64,000 bases of DNA from Mycobacterium pinniadriaticum (GCF_026242045.1 NZ_JAPJDO010000004.1:62001-126000), one strand, 5' to 3'. Counted from the stretch's first letter, positions 16,487-26,220 are shown. Translations and numbers: made by a program. Notes: generated from the sequence alone by a model not told the origin.

Positions 16487-16504
16487 TGATAACGATCGCT
16501 AACA
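16487..16504. promoter_or_regulatory. 18-bp CGATCG palindrome, site 4
   Basis: TGATAACGATCGCTAACA matches the consensus with one deviation. It is the distal of two sites upstream of the LLM-LLM-FAD operon. Confidence 0.62.
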
Positions 16505-16553
16505 ACTCATAGGTTGAATGCTAGTGTGATCGGCATGGGTGCCACCAGCTAGG

Positions 16554-16571
16554 TGTGCACGATCGTTATCG
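16554..16571. promoter_or_regulatory. 18-bp CGATCG palindrome, site 5
   Basis: TGTGCACGATCGTTATCG matches the consensus with two deviations and lies 17 bp before the LLM gene start. Its centre is 67 bp from site 4, about six helical turns, which would allow cooperative binding or looping. Confidence 0.55.
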
Positions 16572-16588
16572 CAGAGGGTGTCGACTGA

Positions 16589-17644
16589 ATGCAGATCGGG
16601 CACGGACATTTCTTCCAAAATCTCGACGGGCGTCCCGACCACGAGGTGTGGCGCACCGAGATGGCGTTGGCTGATGCGGCCGAGGGACTGGGATTCGACT
16701 CGGTTTGGGCCGTCGAACATCACTTCGCCGGATACTCGATGTCGACCGACCCGTTGCAGTTCCTGACCTGGGTCGCGGGGCGCACCAAGACCGTGCGGCT
16801 CGGCACGATGGTCTCGGTACTGCCCTGGCACGACCCGGTGCGCCTGGCCGAACACATTTGCGTGCTGGACCACCTGTCGGACGGCCGACTGATTCTGGGG
16901 ATGGGACGCGGGTTGGCCCGCCAGGAGTTCGACGGCTTCGGCGTCCCGATGGACCAGTCCCGCGCCCTGTTCGACCGGTATGCCACCGATGTTCTCGACG
17001 CCTTCGAAACCGGCCGGATCAGTGACCTCGAGCTGCGCCCGCGTCCGTTGTCGCCACTTCGCGGTCGGGTGTACGCCTCGTCGATCTCGCCCGCGTCGGC
17101 CGAGACGCTGGCGCGAGTGGGTGCCGGGATGATGATCTTCCTGCAGAAGCCCTGGGAACAAACGATCGGCGACGTCGAGCGGTACACCGAGCAGTACCGT
17201 CTGCACCAGGGTGTCGATCCACCGAAGCCAATGGTCGTGATCTTCAACGCGTGTCATGACGACCTCGTGGTCGCCGCCGAGCTGTATGAGCAAGTGGTGG
17301 AGTACTACCGCTCGACGATCGACCACTACGGGTTCGCCGATCCGGCGATGGCGGCCATCCCGGGCTACGAGTACTACGGCAACATCGCGCGGACGATCGC
17401 GAAGAACGGTCGCGATGCGTTTGCGCGCTTCCTGGCCGACCTGCAGCCCTGGGGAACGCCCGACGAGGTGGTCGACCAGATCCGCGAAGTGGTGCGGCGG
17501 ACCGATGCCGGCGGACTGATCGTCGTCTCGGCCTACGGCAACCTGTCACCCGAGACCGTGCTGGCCAACCAGCAGCGATTCGCCCGAACCGTCCTTCCCG
17601 CCTTGCATGCGCTCGGCAAGCCCGATCTGACCCGGACAACCTGA
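16589..17644 (+). CDS. LLM-class flavin/F420 oxidoreductase (bacterial luciferase-like)
   Basis: 351 residues, complete. It opens with MQIGHGHFFQNLDGRPDHEV, has the family's SVWAVEHHFAGYSMSTDPLQF segment near residue 40, LGTMVSVLPWHDPVRLAEH near 75 and LDHLSDGRLILGMGRG near 95. The EHHF segment is typical of luciferase-like monooxygenases that use FMNH2 or F420. First gene of a three-gene operon behind two operators; the next LLM gene starts 11 bp after its stop and is a distant paralogue, perhaps a heteromer partner. Confidence 0.9.
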   Translation: MQIGHGHFFQNLDGRPDHEVWRTEMALADAAEGLGFDSVWAVEHHFAGYSMSTDPLQFLTWVAGRTKTVRLGTMVSVLPWHDPVRLAEHICVLDHLSDGRLILGMGRGLARQEFDGFGVPMDQSRALFDRYATDVLDAFETGRISDLELRPRPLSPLRGRVYASSISPASAETLARVGAGMMIFLQKPWEQTIGDVERYTEQYRLHQGVDPPKPMVVIFNACHDDLVVAAELYEQVVEYYRSTIDHYGFADPAMAAIPGYEYYGNIARTIAKNGRDAFARFLADLQPWGTPDEVVDQIREVVRRTDAGGLIVVSAYGNLSPETVLANQQRFARTVLPALHALGKPDLTRTT

Positions 17645-17655
17645 GAGGTGTTGAC

Positions 17656-18672
17656 ATGAAACTCGGAATCACCATGCCGAGCCGGACCGCCCCCCTCGAG
17701 CGGATACCGGACTACGCGAAGATGGCCGACGACGCCGGCTTCGAATCCATCTGGACTTACGAGCTCTACCGCAACCCGTTTCTGATGCTCGCCACCTCGG
17801 CCATGGTCACCGAACGCGCCGAATTGTGCACCGGCTTGGCCACGGCCTTCACCCGCTCCCCGTTCGAAGCGGCCAACGCCGCGGCCGATGTCGACGAACT
17901 ATCCGGCGGCCGAATGAAATTGGGCCTCGGTACTGGTGTCCCCGAGTTCTTGGGCGCTTTCCATTCCACTGACTTCAAGACGCCGATCGGTCGCCTCAGC
18001 GAGTACGTCGAAGTGCTTCGCAGGTCCTGGGACTACCTGGGAGGGGAGCCGGCCAGCAACTTCGAAGGCAAGCACTACCAGTTCGCGGCGCCGCCGATCA
18101 ACCCTTGGGGCCTGCGTGAACCGCCGACCCGGCAGATACCGATCCTGGTCGCCGGGATGCGGCCGAACCTGCTGAAGTTGGTCGGTGCCAAGGCTGATGG
18201 CTGGGTGGGCTACCTGTACACACCGAAGTTCTTCGAGCAGGTCGTCCTGCCGAACGTCACCGAGGGTGCCCGTTCGGCCGGGCGGGACGCGGACAATCTC
18301 GATCTGTCCTGCGAGATCATCTGCTGTGTCCACCCCGATCGCGAGATCGCGATGGCTCGGGCGAAGAAGCATGTCGGTTTCTATATCGCGCACCCGGTGT
18401 CGGATGTCGTCGCCGAGATCGAGGGCGTGCTCGACCTCGTCAACGAATTGCGGGTGTCGATGATGCAGAAGGGGCCGGCGGCGTTCGAGGACACTCCCGA
18501 AGAGCTGGTCGAGCTGTTTTCCATCTCGGGCACGCCCGAGGAGTGCCGGCAGAAACTCGAGCGCTACAAGGACCTTCCACATCTGGCGCTGCACACGTCC
18601 TATGTACCGCCGTTCACCGCCGAAGAGTCCGAGGACTGCTACCTCCAGATCATCGACGCGTTCAAGCGGTGA
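17656..18672 (+). CDS. LLM-class F420-dependent-type oxidoreductase
   Basis: 338 residues with a good ribosome site (GAGAGG) before ATG. Motifs: MKLGITMPSRTAPLE, FESIWTYELYRNPFLML, SGGRMKLGLGTGVPEFLG, and a C-terminal LHTSYVPPFTAEES shared with the truncated gene at 1-634. This family usually transfers hydride between F420 and alcohol/ketone or lipid substrates. Its stop overlaps the start of the FAD oxidoreductase by GTGA, so the two are made together. Confidence 0.9.
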   Translation: MKLGITMPSRTAPLERIPDYAKMADDAGFESIWTYELYRNPFLMLATSAMVTERAELCTGLATAFTRSPFEAANAAADVDELSGGRMKLGLGTGVPEFLGAFHSTDFKTPIGRLSEYVEVLRRSWDYLGGEPASNFEGKHYQFAAPPINPWGLREPPTRQIPILVAGMRPNLLKLVGAKADGWVGYLYTPKFFEQVVLPNVTEGARSAGRDADNLDLSCEIICCVHPDREIAMARAKKHVGFYIAHPVSDVVAEIEGVLDLVNELRVSMMQKGPAAFEDTPEELVELFSISGTPEECRQKLERYKDLPHLALHTSYVPPFTAEESEDCYLQIIDAFKR

Positions 18673-20000
18673 CCGATGTCATCGTCGTTGGCGGCGGGCC
18701 CTCGGGACTGGCTGCCGCACACCGATTGACCCGGTCCGGACTGGCGGTCCGTCTGCTCGAGTCGAGCGGGCGGATCGGCGGAAAGATGTCGACGACTCGC
18801 CGGGATGGATACGTCATCGACGACGGCGCCTTCTTCATCCCGAGTAGCTACCGCACCTTGCGGGCATTGGCAGCCGAGATCGGCATGGCCGACGAGCTGG
18901 TTCCGGGACGGTTCGTCCTGAGCACCGCACGTGACGGTGTTGTCCACGATCTCGACGGCACCCGCCTGGTCCGGTCGATCATCGGCACGGGCTTGCTGTC
19001 GGTGCGCGGCAAGGCCGAACTCGCCAAATTGCTACCGGAACTGGCACGGGCGCGGGTCGCCACCTACGACCGGATGCCGACGGCGGGTCGCTATGACACT
19101 CAGTCACTCAATGATTGGGCGCGTGCCCATCTCAGTGCCGAGCTGCAGGAGTACCTGACCGACGCCACGATGCGGGGCATCTTCGCGACCAGCGGTGACA
19201 CCGCGTCCCGCGTCGATTTCCTGGCGATCATCACGCTGTTCGCGGGTGCCGGTCTCCTGGGCTTCCGCGACGGGATGGCCTCGTTCCCCGAACGGCTCTC
19301 GCGGGGTTTCGAGTGCGTGGCAAACGCCGATGTCCATGAGGTCGAGGAAGGGCCCGATGGGGTAACGGTGTCCTGGACAGATGCCAACAGGCTGGACCAC
19401 ATCGACTCCGCAGCGGGATGTGTCGTCGCGACGCCGGCCGAGGTGACAGCCAAGATCGTTGTCGCGATGAACGATTGGCGTCGCGACTTTCTGATGCGGG
19501 TCCGCAATGGCCATGTGATGGTCGTCAACATCGGCTTGGGTGCCCGGCCGCCGCAGGAGACGACCTATATCCAGGTACCTCGCAGTTCGCACCCGTTCCT
19601 CACCGGAATCCTGTTCGATCACCACAAGGCGCCTGGCCGTGCACCGGCCAACAAGGGCCTGCTGACCCTCGCCCTGCTGGATTCCTGGAGCGAAGACCAT
19701 CGCGACGATCACGACGACGAGATCAGTGCCACCGTTCTCGCTGCTGTCGACGACGTGGTCCCCGGCCTTGCCGCACACGCCGAATTCACCCGCGTCACCC
19801 GGTGGCGGCAGGAGTTCAACACGGTCGGGTGCTACCGCGACCTCGGCCGCTTCCGCGCATCGTGCCGGTCGGACCACCGGGTCCAGCTCGCCGGTGACTC
19901 GCAGTGCATGCAGAACATCGAATACGCCACCACGACGGGCCTGCGGGCCGCTGATCGGTTGCTGGCCACCGGCTTGTTTCCTGCTCCGCGTTCGGGCTAA
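18669..20000 (+). CDS. FAD-dependent amine oxidase/desaturase-type oxidoreductase (short subfamily)
   Basis: 443 residues from GTG 18669, exactly the length of the relative at 5437. FAD fold VIVVGGGPSGLAAAHRL, then GGKMSTTRRDGY; subfamily motif FDHHKAPGRAPANKG near residue 315; C-terminal VQLAGDSQCMQNIEYATTTG. Coupled to the LLM gene by GTGA and meets mceF tail to tail with a 4-bp overlap. It is the only flavoprotein here coupled to a soluble oxidoreductase rather than to a membrane protein. Confidence 0.88.
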   Translation: MTDVIVVGGGPSGLAAAHRLTRSGLAVRLLESSGRIGGKMSTTRRDGYVIDDGAFFIPSSYRTLRALAAEIGMADELVPGRFVLSTARDGVVHDLDGTRLVRSIIGTGLLSVRGKAELAKLLPELARARVATYDRMPTAGRYDTQSLNDWARAHLSAELQEYLTDATMRGIFATSGDTASRVDFLAIITLFAGAGLLGFRDGMASFPERLSRGFECVANADVHEVEEGPDGVTVSWTDANRLDHIDSAAGCVVATPAEVTAKIVVAMNDWRRDFLMRVRNGHVMVVNIGLGARPPQETTYIQVPRSSHPFLTGILFDHHKAPGRAPANKGLLTLALLDSWSEDHRDDHDDEISATVLAAVDDVVPGLAAHAEFTRVTRWRQEFNTVGCYRDLGRFRASCRSDHRVQLAGDSQCMQNIEYATTTGLRAADRLLATGLFPAPRSG

Positions 20001-21445
20001 CCCGCGGGTGGGGTCAGCATCGACTGCCAGGTCTGATGCTGCGGTGCATTCTGTCCGAGATTACTTTGGGTGTAGGGCTTTCCGTCAGGACCGATGTAAG
20101 TGCCGGTAGCGGGATCATAAGGGACCGCGTTGATCGACTGCGGAGCCGGCTGCGGCGGTACCGGAGCGCTCCCAGTGCGTGGTTGGGGAATGGCCTGGCC
20201 CGACAGTGTGGCGTTCGGATCGCCCTTCCAGTTCTCACCGTCGTTCAGCGGAACGTATTGCTCGTCGCTTTCGCACATCTTTGCCGTCGGGGCCCGCTTA
20301 CCGGGTTTGGTCGGGCACGGGGTGTTCTTCACGCCTCGAACGCCGAACGTGGCATCCTGCGCGGTGCGGCAGTACATCTCGCCTGGTTGGCGCTCGGGGA
20401 AGTCGAGTTGGTCGGGGGTTCGCTGCTGCTGGGTCGGCATATACCCGGTAGTGCATGCCGGTGGAATGTTGATGTTGAGGTTGAAGCTCAGAAAGAGCCC
20501 CCGCATCGCCTGCTTTGTGTTGTAATTGGGCACCGCGAGGCTGGCCACCTCCGAGACGGTCTGGGGCACCAGCACGAGTAGCTGTTCAACGCTTTCGTTG
20601 TAGGTCAGGGCCACGTCGGCAATACCGGACAGGTTGGTCAGAATCGTCGGCAGGGTGGGGTCGAGTCGGTCGAATAGCTGTTGTCCCTGCGCTGCAGCCG
20701 GTCCGGCGTTGTCGATGAGATCAGCGACAGCGTGGTTCTGGGTCTTGAGTTGGCCGGTGATGTCGGCGACCTGCGCGGCCCACGCCTCGATTGACCCGGA
20801 CGTCTCGCTTTGGGTGTCCAATACTGGCTTCGCGCCGTCGATGAGAGTCGTGAGGGAATCCAAGTTCTGGCGGGCGTCGATGGCCAGTGCTGTCGAACCC
20901 TTGACGATTCGGGACAGCTCGGGTCCCAAACCACCGACAGCTGTGTAACTTTCATCGATCACCGTGGTCAGCGAGTCGCCGGGAATTGCTTCCAGCCCGG
21001 AGTTCGCCGAGTCGAGCAGGCTGTTGATATCCGGTGGAACCGAGGTGTCCGCCATCGGGATCACATCGCCGTCCTTGAGCGGTGCACCTTTGTCGCTGCG
21101 CGGTATCAGGGCGACATACTGCTCGCCGACCGCCGAGACGCTGTGCACCTCGGCCTTGACGTCGGATGGGATATCGACACCGGAATTGAGGGACAGCGTG
21201 GCCGCGACACCGTCAGGCGTGATCTTCACACTGTCGATGCGGCCGACCTCGACGCCGCGATAGGTCACGTTGCCCGTGGCGTACAGGCCCCCGGAGCGGG
21301 GCAGATCCACAGTGACGGTGTAGCGGCCGACGCCAAACAGCATGACCGGCAGTTTGATATAGACGAACACCATGATCAGCGCGGCGATCAGGCTCACGAT
21401 GCTGAAGATCGCCAATTGGATCTTGATGCCTCTGGAAAGGTGCAT
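19997..21445 (-). CDS. mceF: MceF-type Mce family protein
   Basis: 482 residues; last gene of the mce operon. One N-terminal TM anchor (about 9-30), then the MCE/MlaD domain (TVTVDLPRSGGLYATGNVTYRGVEVGRID split at residues 43-71), a long helical region, and a Pro/Gln-rich C-terminus after residue 400. In Mce complexes six such subunits form a hexameric tube that carries lipids across the periplasm to the YrbE permease. The start lies directly after the mceE stop. No mam or other accessory genes follow; a convergent FAD gene does. Confidence 0.92.
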   Translation of the reverse strand: MHLSRGIKIQLAIFSIVSLIAALIMVFVYIKLPVMLFGVGRYTVTVDLPRSGGLYATGNVTYRGVEVGRIDSVKITPDGVAATLSLNSGVDIPSDVKAEVHSVSAVGEQYVALIPRSDKGAPLKDGDVIPMADTSVPPDINSLLDSANSGLEAIPGDSLTTVIDESYTAVGGLGPELSRIVKGSTALAIDARQNLDSLTTLIDGAKPVLDTQSETSGSIEAWAAQVADITGQLKTQNHAVADLIDNAGPAAAQGQQLFDRLDPTLPTILTNLSGIADVALTYNESVEQLLVLVPQTVSEVASLAVPNYNTKQAMRGLFLSFNLNINIPPACTTGYMPTQQQRTPDQLDFPERQPGEMYCRTAQDATFGVRGVKNTPCPTKPGKRAPTAKMCESDEQYVPLNDGENWKGDPNATLSGQAIPQPRTGSAPVPPQPAPQSINAVPYDPATGTYIGPDGKPYTQSNLGQNAPQHQTWQSMLTPPAG

Positions 21446-22585
21446 CTACGGTCCCTGGTCGAGGTGGTAGGGCGCTACCAGCGGATTGCCGGCGGTGTAG
21501 GGGCTGGGCATCTGTCCGATCGTGCGACCCCACTGCATCTCGAGCTCGGTGAGATCGCCCTCCCATCGGGTGCCGGTGAAGATCGATGAGTCGATTCGGC
21601 TCAGCGTCAAATCGACGATCGCGGTCAGATTGGCGTAGTCGCCGCGGAACCAATTGAGCAGATTTTCCTTGGGCCACGGGAACGTTGCCAATTGGCCCAG
21701 TGACCGGGTCATATCTGGGCCGGCATCGGCAAGGGACTTCAGCACCGGCGCGATGTTCCGCAGGTTGGCCACCAGGCTGTCGCGGGACTGGTGCGTGACA
21801 TCGGCGGCCACGGCGCTGAACTTTCCGAACTTGTCGATAGCCTCGATGAGTGTGTCGCGCTGCCTGTTCAGTTCGGCGAGAGCATCCGGGATGGTGTGTA
21901 AGGCATTGTCCAGTACCGGTTTCTGTGCGGCGATCTGCCCGACCAGCTTGTTGAGGCTGGTATTCGCCGCGATGATGTCGGTGGTCTGGTCCCGCAGTTT
22001 GCCCACGAAAATGTCGAGCTGGGTGATGAAACTGCGGAGTTCGTCAGCTCGCCCGGTGAACGCCGTCGCGAAGGCCTTGGTGATGTCCTGCAGCTGCCCG
22101 ATCCCGCCGCCGTTCAACAACAGTGACAACGAGCCGAGGGTTTGTTCAGTGGTGGGGTAGCTACCGGCTGAGGACAGCGGAATCAACGATCCGTCGTGCA
22201 GGTGCCCGCGTGGTGGTTGGTTCGTCGGGGCGGCCAACTCGACGTGGAGCGTGCCGAGCAGGCTCGTCATGCCGACCTTGGCGGTGGCGTTCGCCGGCAG
22301 ATCGACATCGCCGTCGAGACGCATCGTCACCAGTGCATGCCAACCCTGACGTTCGATCTTGGTGATGTGCCCTACGGTCACATCACCGACGCGAACACGT
22401 TGATTACGTTCGATATTGGTCACATCCGGCATCTGGGCGCGTACCTCGAACGAGCCTGGGCCGTTGCCTGCGGTGCCCGGCAGCGGCAGGGAGTTCGCTC
22501 CCTCCCACTCGGAGCATCCTGACAGGGTTGCGGCCGACAGGGAGATCACGAGAGCCGCGACGATCGTGGTGCCGGGGCGCCTCAC
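21446..22585 (-). CDS. mceE: MceE-type Mce lipoprotein
   Basis: 379 residues from GTG 22585 (GTGA overlap with mceD); an upstream extension of the frame is coding for mceD in another frame and is rejected. Signal peptide with lipobox LSGC at residues 21-24, Cys24 being the lipidation site, as expected for the E subunit (LprK class). The MCE domain follows (VRVGDVTVGHITKIE near residue 65). It anchors the periplasmic tube to the outer leaflet or envelope. Confidence 0.93.
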   Translation of the reverse strand: MRRPGTTIVAALVISLSAATLSGCSEWEGANSLPLPGTAGNGPGSFEVRAQMPDVTNIERNQRVRVGDVTVGHITKIERQGWHALVTMRLDGDVDLPANATAKVGMTSLLGTLHVELAAPTNQPPRGHLHDGSLIPLSSAGSYPTTEQTLGSLSLLLNGGGIGQLQDITKAFATAFTGRADELRSFITQLDIFVGKLRDQTTDIIAANTSLNKLVGQIAAQKPVLDNALHTIPDALAELNRQRDTLIEAIDKFGKFSAVAADVTHQSRDSLVANLRNIAPVLKSLADAGPDMTRSLGQLATFPWPKENLLNWFRGDYANLTAIVDLTLSRIDSSIFTGTRWEGDLTELEMQWGRTIGQMPSPYTAGNPLVAPYHLDQGP

Positions 22586-23895
22586 GATCCACCCCCGGGT
22601 GGAGTCATCATGCCGCTCAACCCGGCATCCGGGTTCGTCGGAACGGCTTCTGCCGGCAAGGGAGCTGGAGCGTCCGCAGGTGGTGGGTTGGTCCCGGGTG
22701 CTGGGCTGTCTGGCGGCGGCATCGGCCGATAGTCGGGGCGCAGCCAATCTTCGCTGTAGGTCAACTCGTTGGGGCGTGCGGTCGCACCAACAAACGGATT
22801 GAGCCCGAACGGCAGGAAGTTGAACTGGCGGTTTTTCATGATCGGTGCGAGATATTGCACACAGAGTTTGGCCGATTGCTCGGCACCGAGCCGAGAGGCC
22901 GCCTGCACCGCACTGCACAGGAACGACACCGGATTGGCGAAGTTGTTTAAGGCGAGAATGCCGGTGAGCGCGTTCTGTGCGGGCTGGTAGATGTTGGAGA
23001 GGTTCTGCACCGTTGTTGGCCCGATGTGCAGGAACTGCTGGATCTCGTCCCGACTTTCGCCGAGTGCTCCAGCCAGGACCGCCAGCTCGTCCGAGGTTGT
23101 CCCGATCGCATCGGTGTTCTCGGTGAGAAACGCTCTGACGTCCGTCACAGCGGTGTTGAGGTCGCCGACAGCACTACCGATTTCATTGGGGGAGTTGGCG
23201 ACAAGACCGCTGACCGCCGCGAGATTGCCGTTGAGCTGTCGCATCACATCGGTGCTGGCTTGCAGCGCGGTGACGAGAGTCGACAAGCTCTTGATGGTCC
23301 CGAAGATGTCCTTGCTGTGGTCGCCGAGCGCCGAGAACGCCTCGGACATCTTGATGATGGCCTGCCGGATGTCGGCACCCTGGCCCCGCAGGTTGTCCGC
23401 GGTGGTGTCGAGGAAGGAGCCCAGCGGGCTCACCCCACCCGGCTCGCTGGGCTGCAATGTCTGCGTCAGCTTTTCGAGCTGTTCGCGCAGATCGTCCCAT
23501 TCGACCGGCACGAGCGTCCGGTTCAGCGGAATCACCGCCCCCGGCTTGATCACGGGACCGCTGGTGTAGGCGGGCGTGAGCTGAATCGCCCGCGCCGTCA
23601 CCAGGGACGGCGCCAAGATCGCCGCCTGGACATCAGCAGGAACCTTGTACTTCTTGTCGACCCAGAACACCACCTTGACGGCCTGCGGCTGCGCTTCGAT
23701 GGAATCGATCTTGCCGACCGGGACGCCGAGGATCCGAATCTCGTCACCGGGGAAGACACCGTTGCTGTTGTCGAAATATGCAGTCAGGTGAACGCGATTC
23801 GCCTCGAAAGTAGACCTGAGCAGGAGTCCGGCACCAGCAATCAACGTCAGGACCAGCGCGACGGAGACGATGAGTTTGAGTCTGCGTCTGTTCAT
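22582..23895 (-). CDS. mceD: MceD-type Mce family protein
   Basis: 437 residues. N-terminal TM anchor (about 7-26), then the MCE domain (AYFDNSNGVFPGDEIRILG, VPVGKIDSIE), helical repeats, and a Pro-rich C-terminus with PPPDSPAPGTNPPP. 4-bp overlaps with both mceC and mceE. Periplasmic component of the lipid importer. Confidence 0.93.
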   Translation of the reverse strand: MNRRRLKLIVSVALVLTLIAGAGLLLRSTFEANRVHLTAYFDNSNGVFPGDEIRILGVPVGKIDSIEAQPQAVKVVFWVDKKYKVPADVQAAILAPSLVTARAIQLTPAYTSGPVIKPGAVIPLNRTLVPVEWDDLREQLEKLTQTLQPSEPGGVSPLGSFLDTTADNLRGQGADIRQAIIKMSEAFSALGDHSKDIFGTIKSLSTLVTALQASTDVMRQLNGNLAAVSGLVANSPNEIGSAVGDLNTAVTDVRAFLTENTDAIGTTSDELAVLAGALGESRDEIQQFLHIGPTTVQNLSNIYQPAQNALTGILALNNFANPVSFLCSAVQAASRLGAEQSAKLCVQYLAPIMKNRQFNFLPFGLNPFVGATARPNELTYSEDWLRPDYRPMPPPDSPAPGTNPPPADAPAPLPAEAVPTNPDAGLSGMMTPPGGGS

Positions 23896-25157
23896 GGCTG
23901 CCCTGGCTCGACGAGTACCGGTGTCGGCGTCGGTGGCGGGCCGACGACAGCGGGCGGGCCCGGTGGTGGTCCACCCGGCGGCGGAGCGGGCAGCGGTGGA
24001 CGATACGGGTAGCGCGGGTCACCTGGATTACCGGTGATGGCTTCCGGAAGTGACAAGTGCGGTTCGCCGCCCTGACCGGTGCGTGGGAACGGCATCGGCA
24101 GGGGTGGCGTTCCCGGCTGGCCCACCTGAGGATCAGCCAGCTGCGACGGCAGCAGCACATTGGGGTCGACGCCGAGATCGGAGAATGCGGCGTCGATGAA
24201 TGGCTGAACAAACTGTCCGGGAAGCAGATTAGCGAGATAGGCCTTGAAGAACGGCCCGGACGAGAGTGTCTCCCCGAATGACATCGCGTACGAATTCAGC
24301 ATCTTCAACGACTGCTGAATGTTGTCTTTGTACTTGTTCACCAAGGCCAGGACGCCGTTGAGCTTGTCGAGCGCGGGCTTCAGTTTGCCCCGATTGTCGG
24401 CGACGAATCCGGACAGTTGTTTGGAGACCGCCGACAAGTGCCCCGCGATGGCGTCGAGCGACCCACTCTGGGTCTGCAAGGTGGCCAGCAGGACGTTGGT
24501 GTCGTTGATCAGGCTCGCGACGTCGGAACTCCGTTGTGCCAGAACTGCGGTTGCCTTGCTGGCGTTGGTGAGGAGACTGCGCAACTCCTGATCCCGCTTG
24601 CCAAGGGTGTCGGAGAACCGCGCTACACCCGCCACTGCGACCTGGAGATCCGCTGGGGTGTCTTTGAAGGTTTCCGCCAGGGTGGTCAACGAGTCGGACA
24701 GCTGGTTGGTGTCCAATCCGCTGATCGCGGTGGCCACGTCACCGAGCGCATCAGGAAGCTGGTAGGGCGGTGTGGTGCGATCCGCCGGGATAGGTCCGGA
24801 CAGCCTGCCATCACCGCGCGGGGTGACCTCGAGGATCTTGGAGCCCAGCAGCGTGCGGGTCTTGATGGCGGCCTCGGTACGGTCGCCCAGCGGCATGTCC
24901 TTGTCCACCTCGAAGGTGACCAGGACTCGGTTGCCGTCGAGTTCCAGATCGGTGACCTGACCGATTTTGAATCCGGATATCTGTACCGGGGCGTCGACCG
25001 CCAGACCGCCTGTTTCAGTGAAGTACGCAGAATAGGTCTGTCCGTTGTTGAAAAAGGGCAGGCGCTTGTATTGCAGAGCTCCGACCATGACGACGGCGAA
25101 GATGGTGACGCCGATAGCCCCGACAATCAGAGGATTGCGTTCCGAGAACGACTTCAC
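23892..25157 (-). CDS. mceC: MceC-type Mce family protein
   Basis: 421 residues from GTG 25157. A GTG at 25169 is also in frame but sits directly against the GGGAGG ribosome site, while 25157 gives the usual GTGA overlap with mceB. TM anchor near residues 9-28; MCE domain with AYFTETGGLAVDAPVQISGF and KIGQVTDLEL; very proline-rich C-terminus (about the last 60 residues), typical of MceC. Confidence 0.91.
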   Translation of the reverse strand: MKSFSERNPLIVGAIGVTIFAVVMVGALQYKRLPFFNNGQTYSAYFTETGGLAVDAPVQISGFKIGQVTDLELDGNRVLVTFEVDKDMPLGDRTEAAIKTRTLLGSKILEVTPRGDGRLSGPIPADRTTPPYQLPDALGDVATAISGLDTNQLSDSLTTLAETFKDTPADLQVAVAGVARFSDTLGKRDQELRSLLTNASKATAVLAQRSSDVASLINDTNVLLATLQTQSGSLDAIAGHLSAVSKQLSGFVADNRGKLKPALDKLNGVLALVNKYKDNIQQSLKMLNSYAMSFGETLSSGPFFKAYLANLLPGQFVQPFIDAAFSDLGVDPNVLLPSQLADPQVGQPGTPPLPMPFPRTGQGGEPHLSLPEAITGNPGDPRYPYRPPLPAPPPGGPPPGPPAVVGPPPTPTPVLVEPGQP

Positions 25158-26182
25158 TTGGGCGTGCACCTCCCGCTGTCCTGGCCGGCGAGCTTGACGT
25201 AAACCGGTTGCCCACCTTTACCGTTCAGCTTGAGGAACAAATCGCACAGGTAGAAGCTGAAGAAGTCGCCATACACGCCCTGCCTGGCCAGTGCGCGGTA
25301 GGCGTCGGGCAACGTATCCAGGAGATGGTCGAGGAAATCGTAGTCACCCATCGCCAGGCCCGAGACCCGGTCGGTCTGTTCGACGGTGTCCCGCAACGGG
25401 GGACGGGCCGCTGACATCAGGTCGGCGATCGACCCGGTCGCGGCATCGGTGTAGGCGACCGCGTTGGTGAGATCGTCGCGTCGGGCGGATAGGCCCTTCA
25501 CGAGTTCAGACGTGGCCGCTATGGCTTTGTCGAATTGGCCGTTCTGCTCGGCAAGTGAACCGAGTACGACATTCAGATTGTGAATGACTTGTCCGATGAG
25601 GTCGTCGCGGTCGGCCAGTGTGCTGGTGAACTGCGCGGTTTGGCTGAGGAACGAACTGATGGTGCCGCCTTGTCCCTGCAGTGCCTGGATCAGTTGTCCG
25701 GTGAGGGCATTGACCTGCTGTGGATCCAGAGCGCGGAACAACGGCCGGAACCCACCGATGAGCGCGTCGAGGTCGACCGAAGGGGCGGTCTGACTCACCG
25801 GAATGGTCTGACCCGGCATGAGCCGTTTGGTGTCGCCTGCGCCCTCTTGGAGTTCGAGGTAGCGATCGCCCAGCGGGTTGTCCCAGCGGATGACCGCGCG
25901 TGAGCCGTGCGTCAGGACCACCGTCCGGTCGGTGGTGAATGCGACCGTGACAATGGTATCGGGGCGGATCGAGATATCGCTCACCTTGCCGACTTCCACA
26001 CCGGCGATCCGGACGAAGGCTCCGGACTTCAGGCCGGTGATATCGCTGAACTCGGCCCGATAGGTGTCCTGATCCTGGAAACGCAGCTGAGCAAAGATCG
26101 CGAAGATCGCGAAAATGCCCATGACGCAGACCATCACGAAGATGGCCAGTCGCCACACGGCGCCTGCCAGGTTGTCTCGCAC
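25154..26182 (-). CDS. mceB: MceB-type Mce family protein
   Basis: 342 residues from GTG 26182, chosen for the AAGGAG ribosome site 6 bases upstream and for the normal MceB length. TM anchor at about 7-28; MCE domain with AEFSDITGLKSGAFVRIAG and VEVGKVSDISI; helical C-terminal half without a proline tail, ending in a Cys-containing FYLCDLFLKLNG block, as in other MceB proteins. Confidence 0.92.
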   Translation of the reverse strand: MRDNLAGAVWRLAIFVMVCVMGIFAIFAIFAQLRFQDQDTYRAEFSDITGLKSGAFVRIAGVEVGKVSDISIRPDTIVTVAFTTDRTVVLTHGSRAVIRWDNPLGDRYLELQEGAGDTKRLMPGQTIPVSQTAPSVDLDALIGGFRPLFRALDPQQVNALTGQLIQALQGQGGTISSFLSQTAQFTSTLADRDDLIGQVIHNLNVVLGSLAEQNGQFDKAIAATSELVKGLSARRDDLTNAVAYTDAATGSIADLMSAARPPLRDTVEQTDRVSGLAMGDYDFLDHLLDTLPDAYRALARQGVYGDFFSFYLCDLFLKLNGKGGQPVYVKLAGQDSGRCTPK

Positions 26183-26220
26183 CTGCGTCTCCTTGGTATC
26201 AGCTGTCGCGACGGGTCGGA

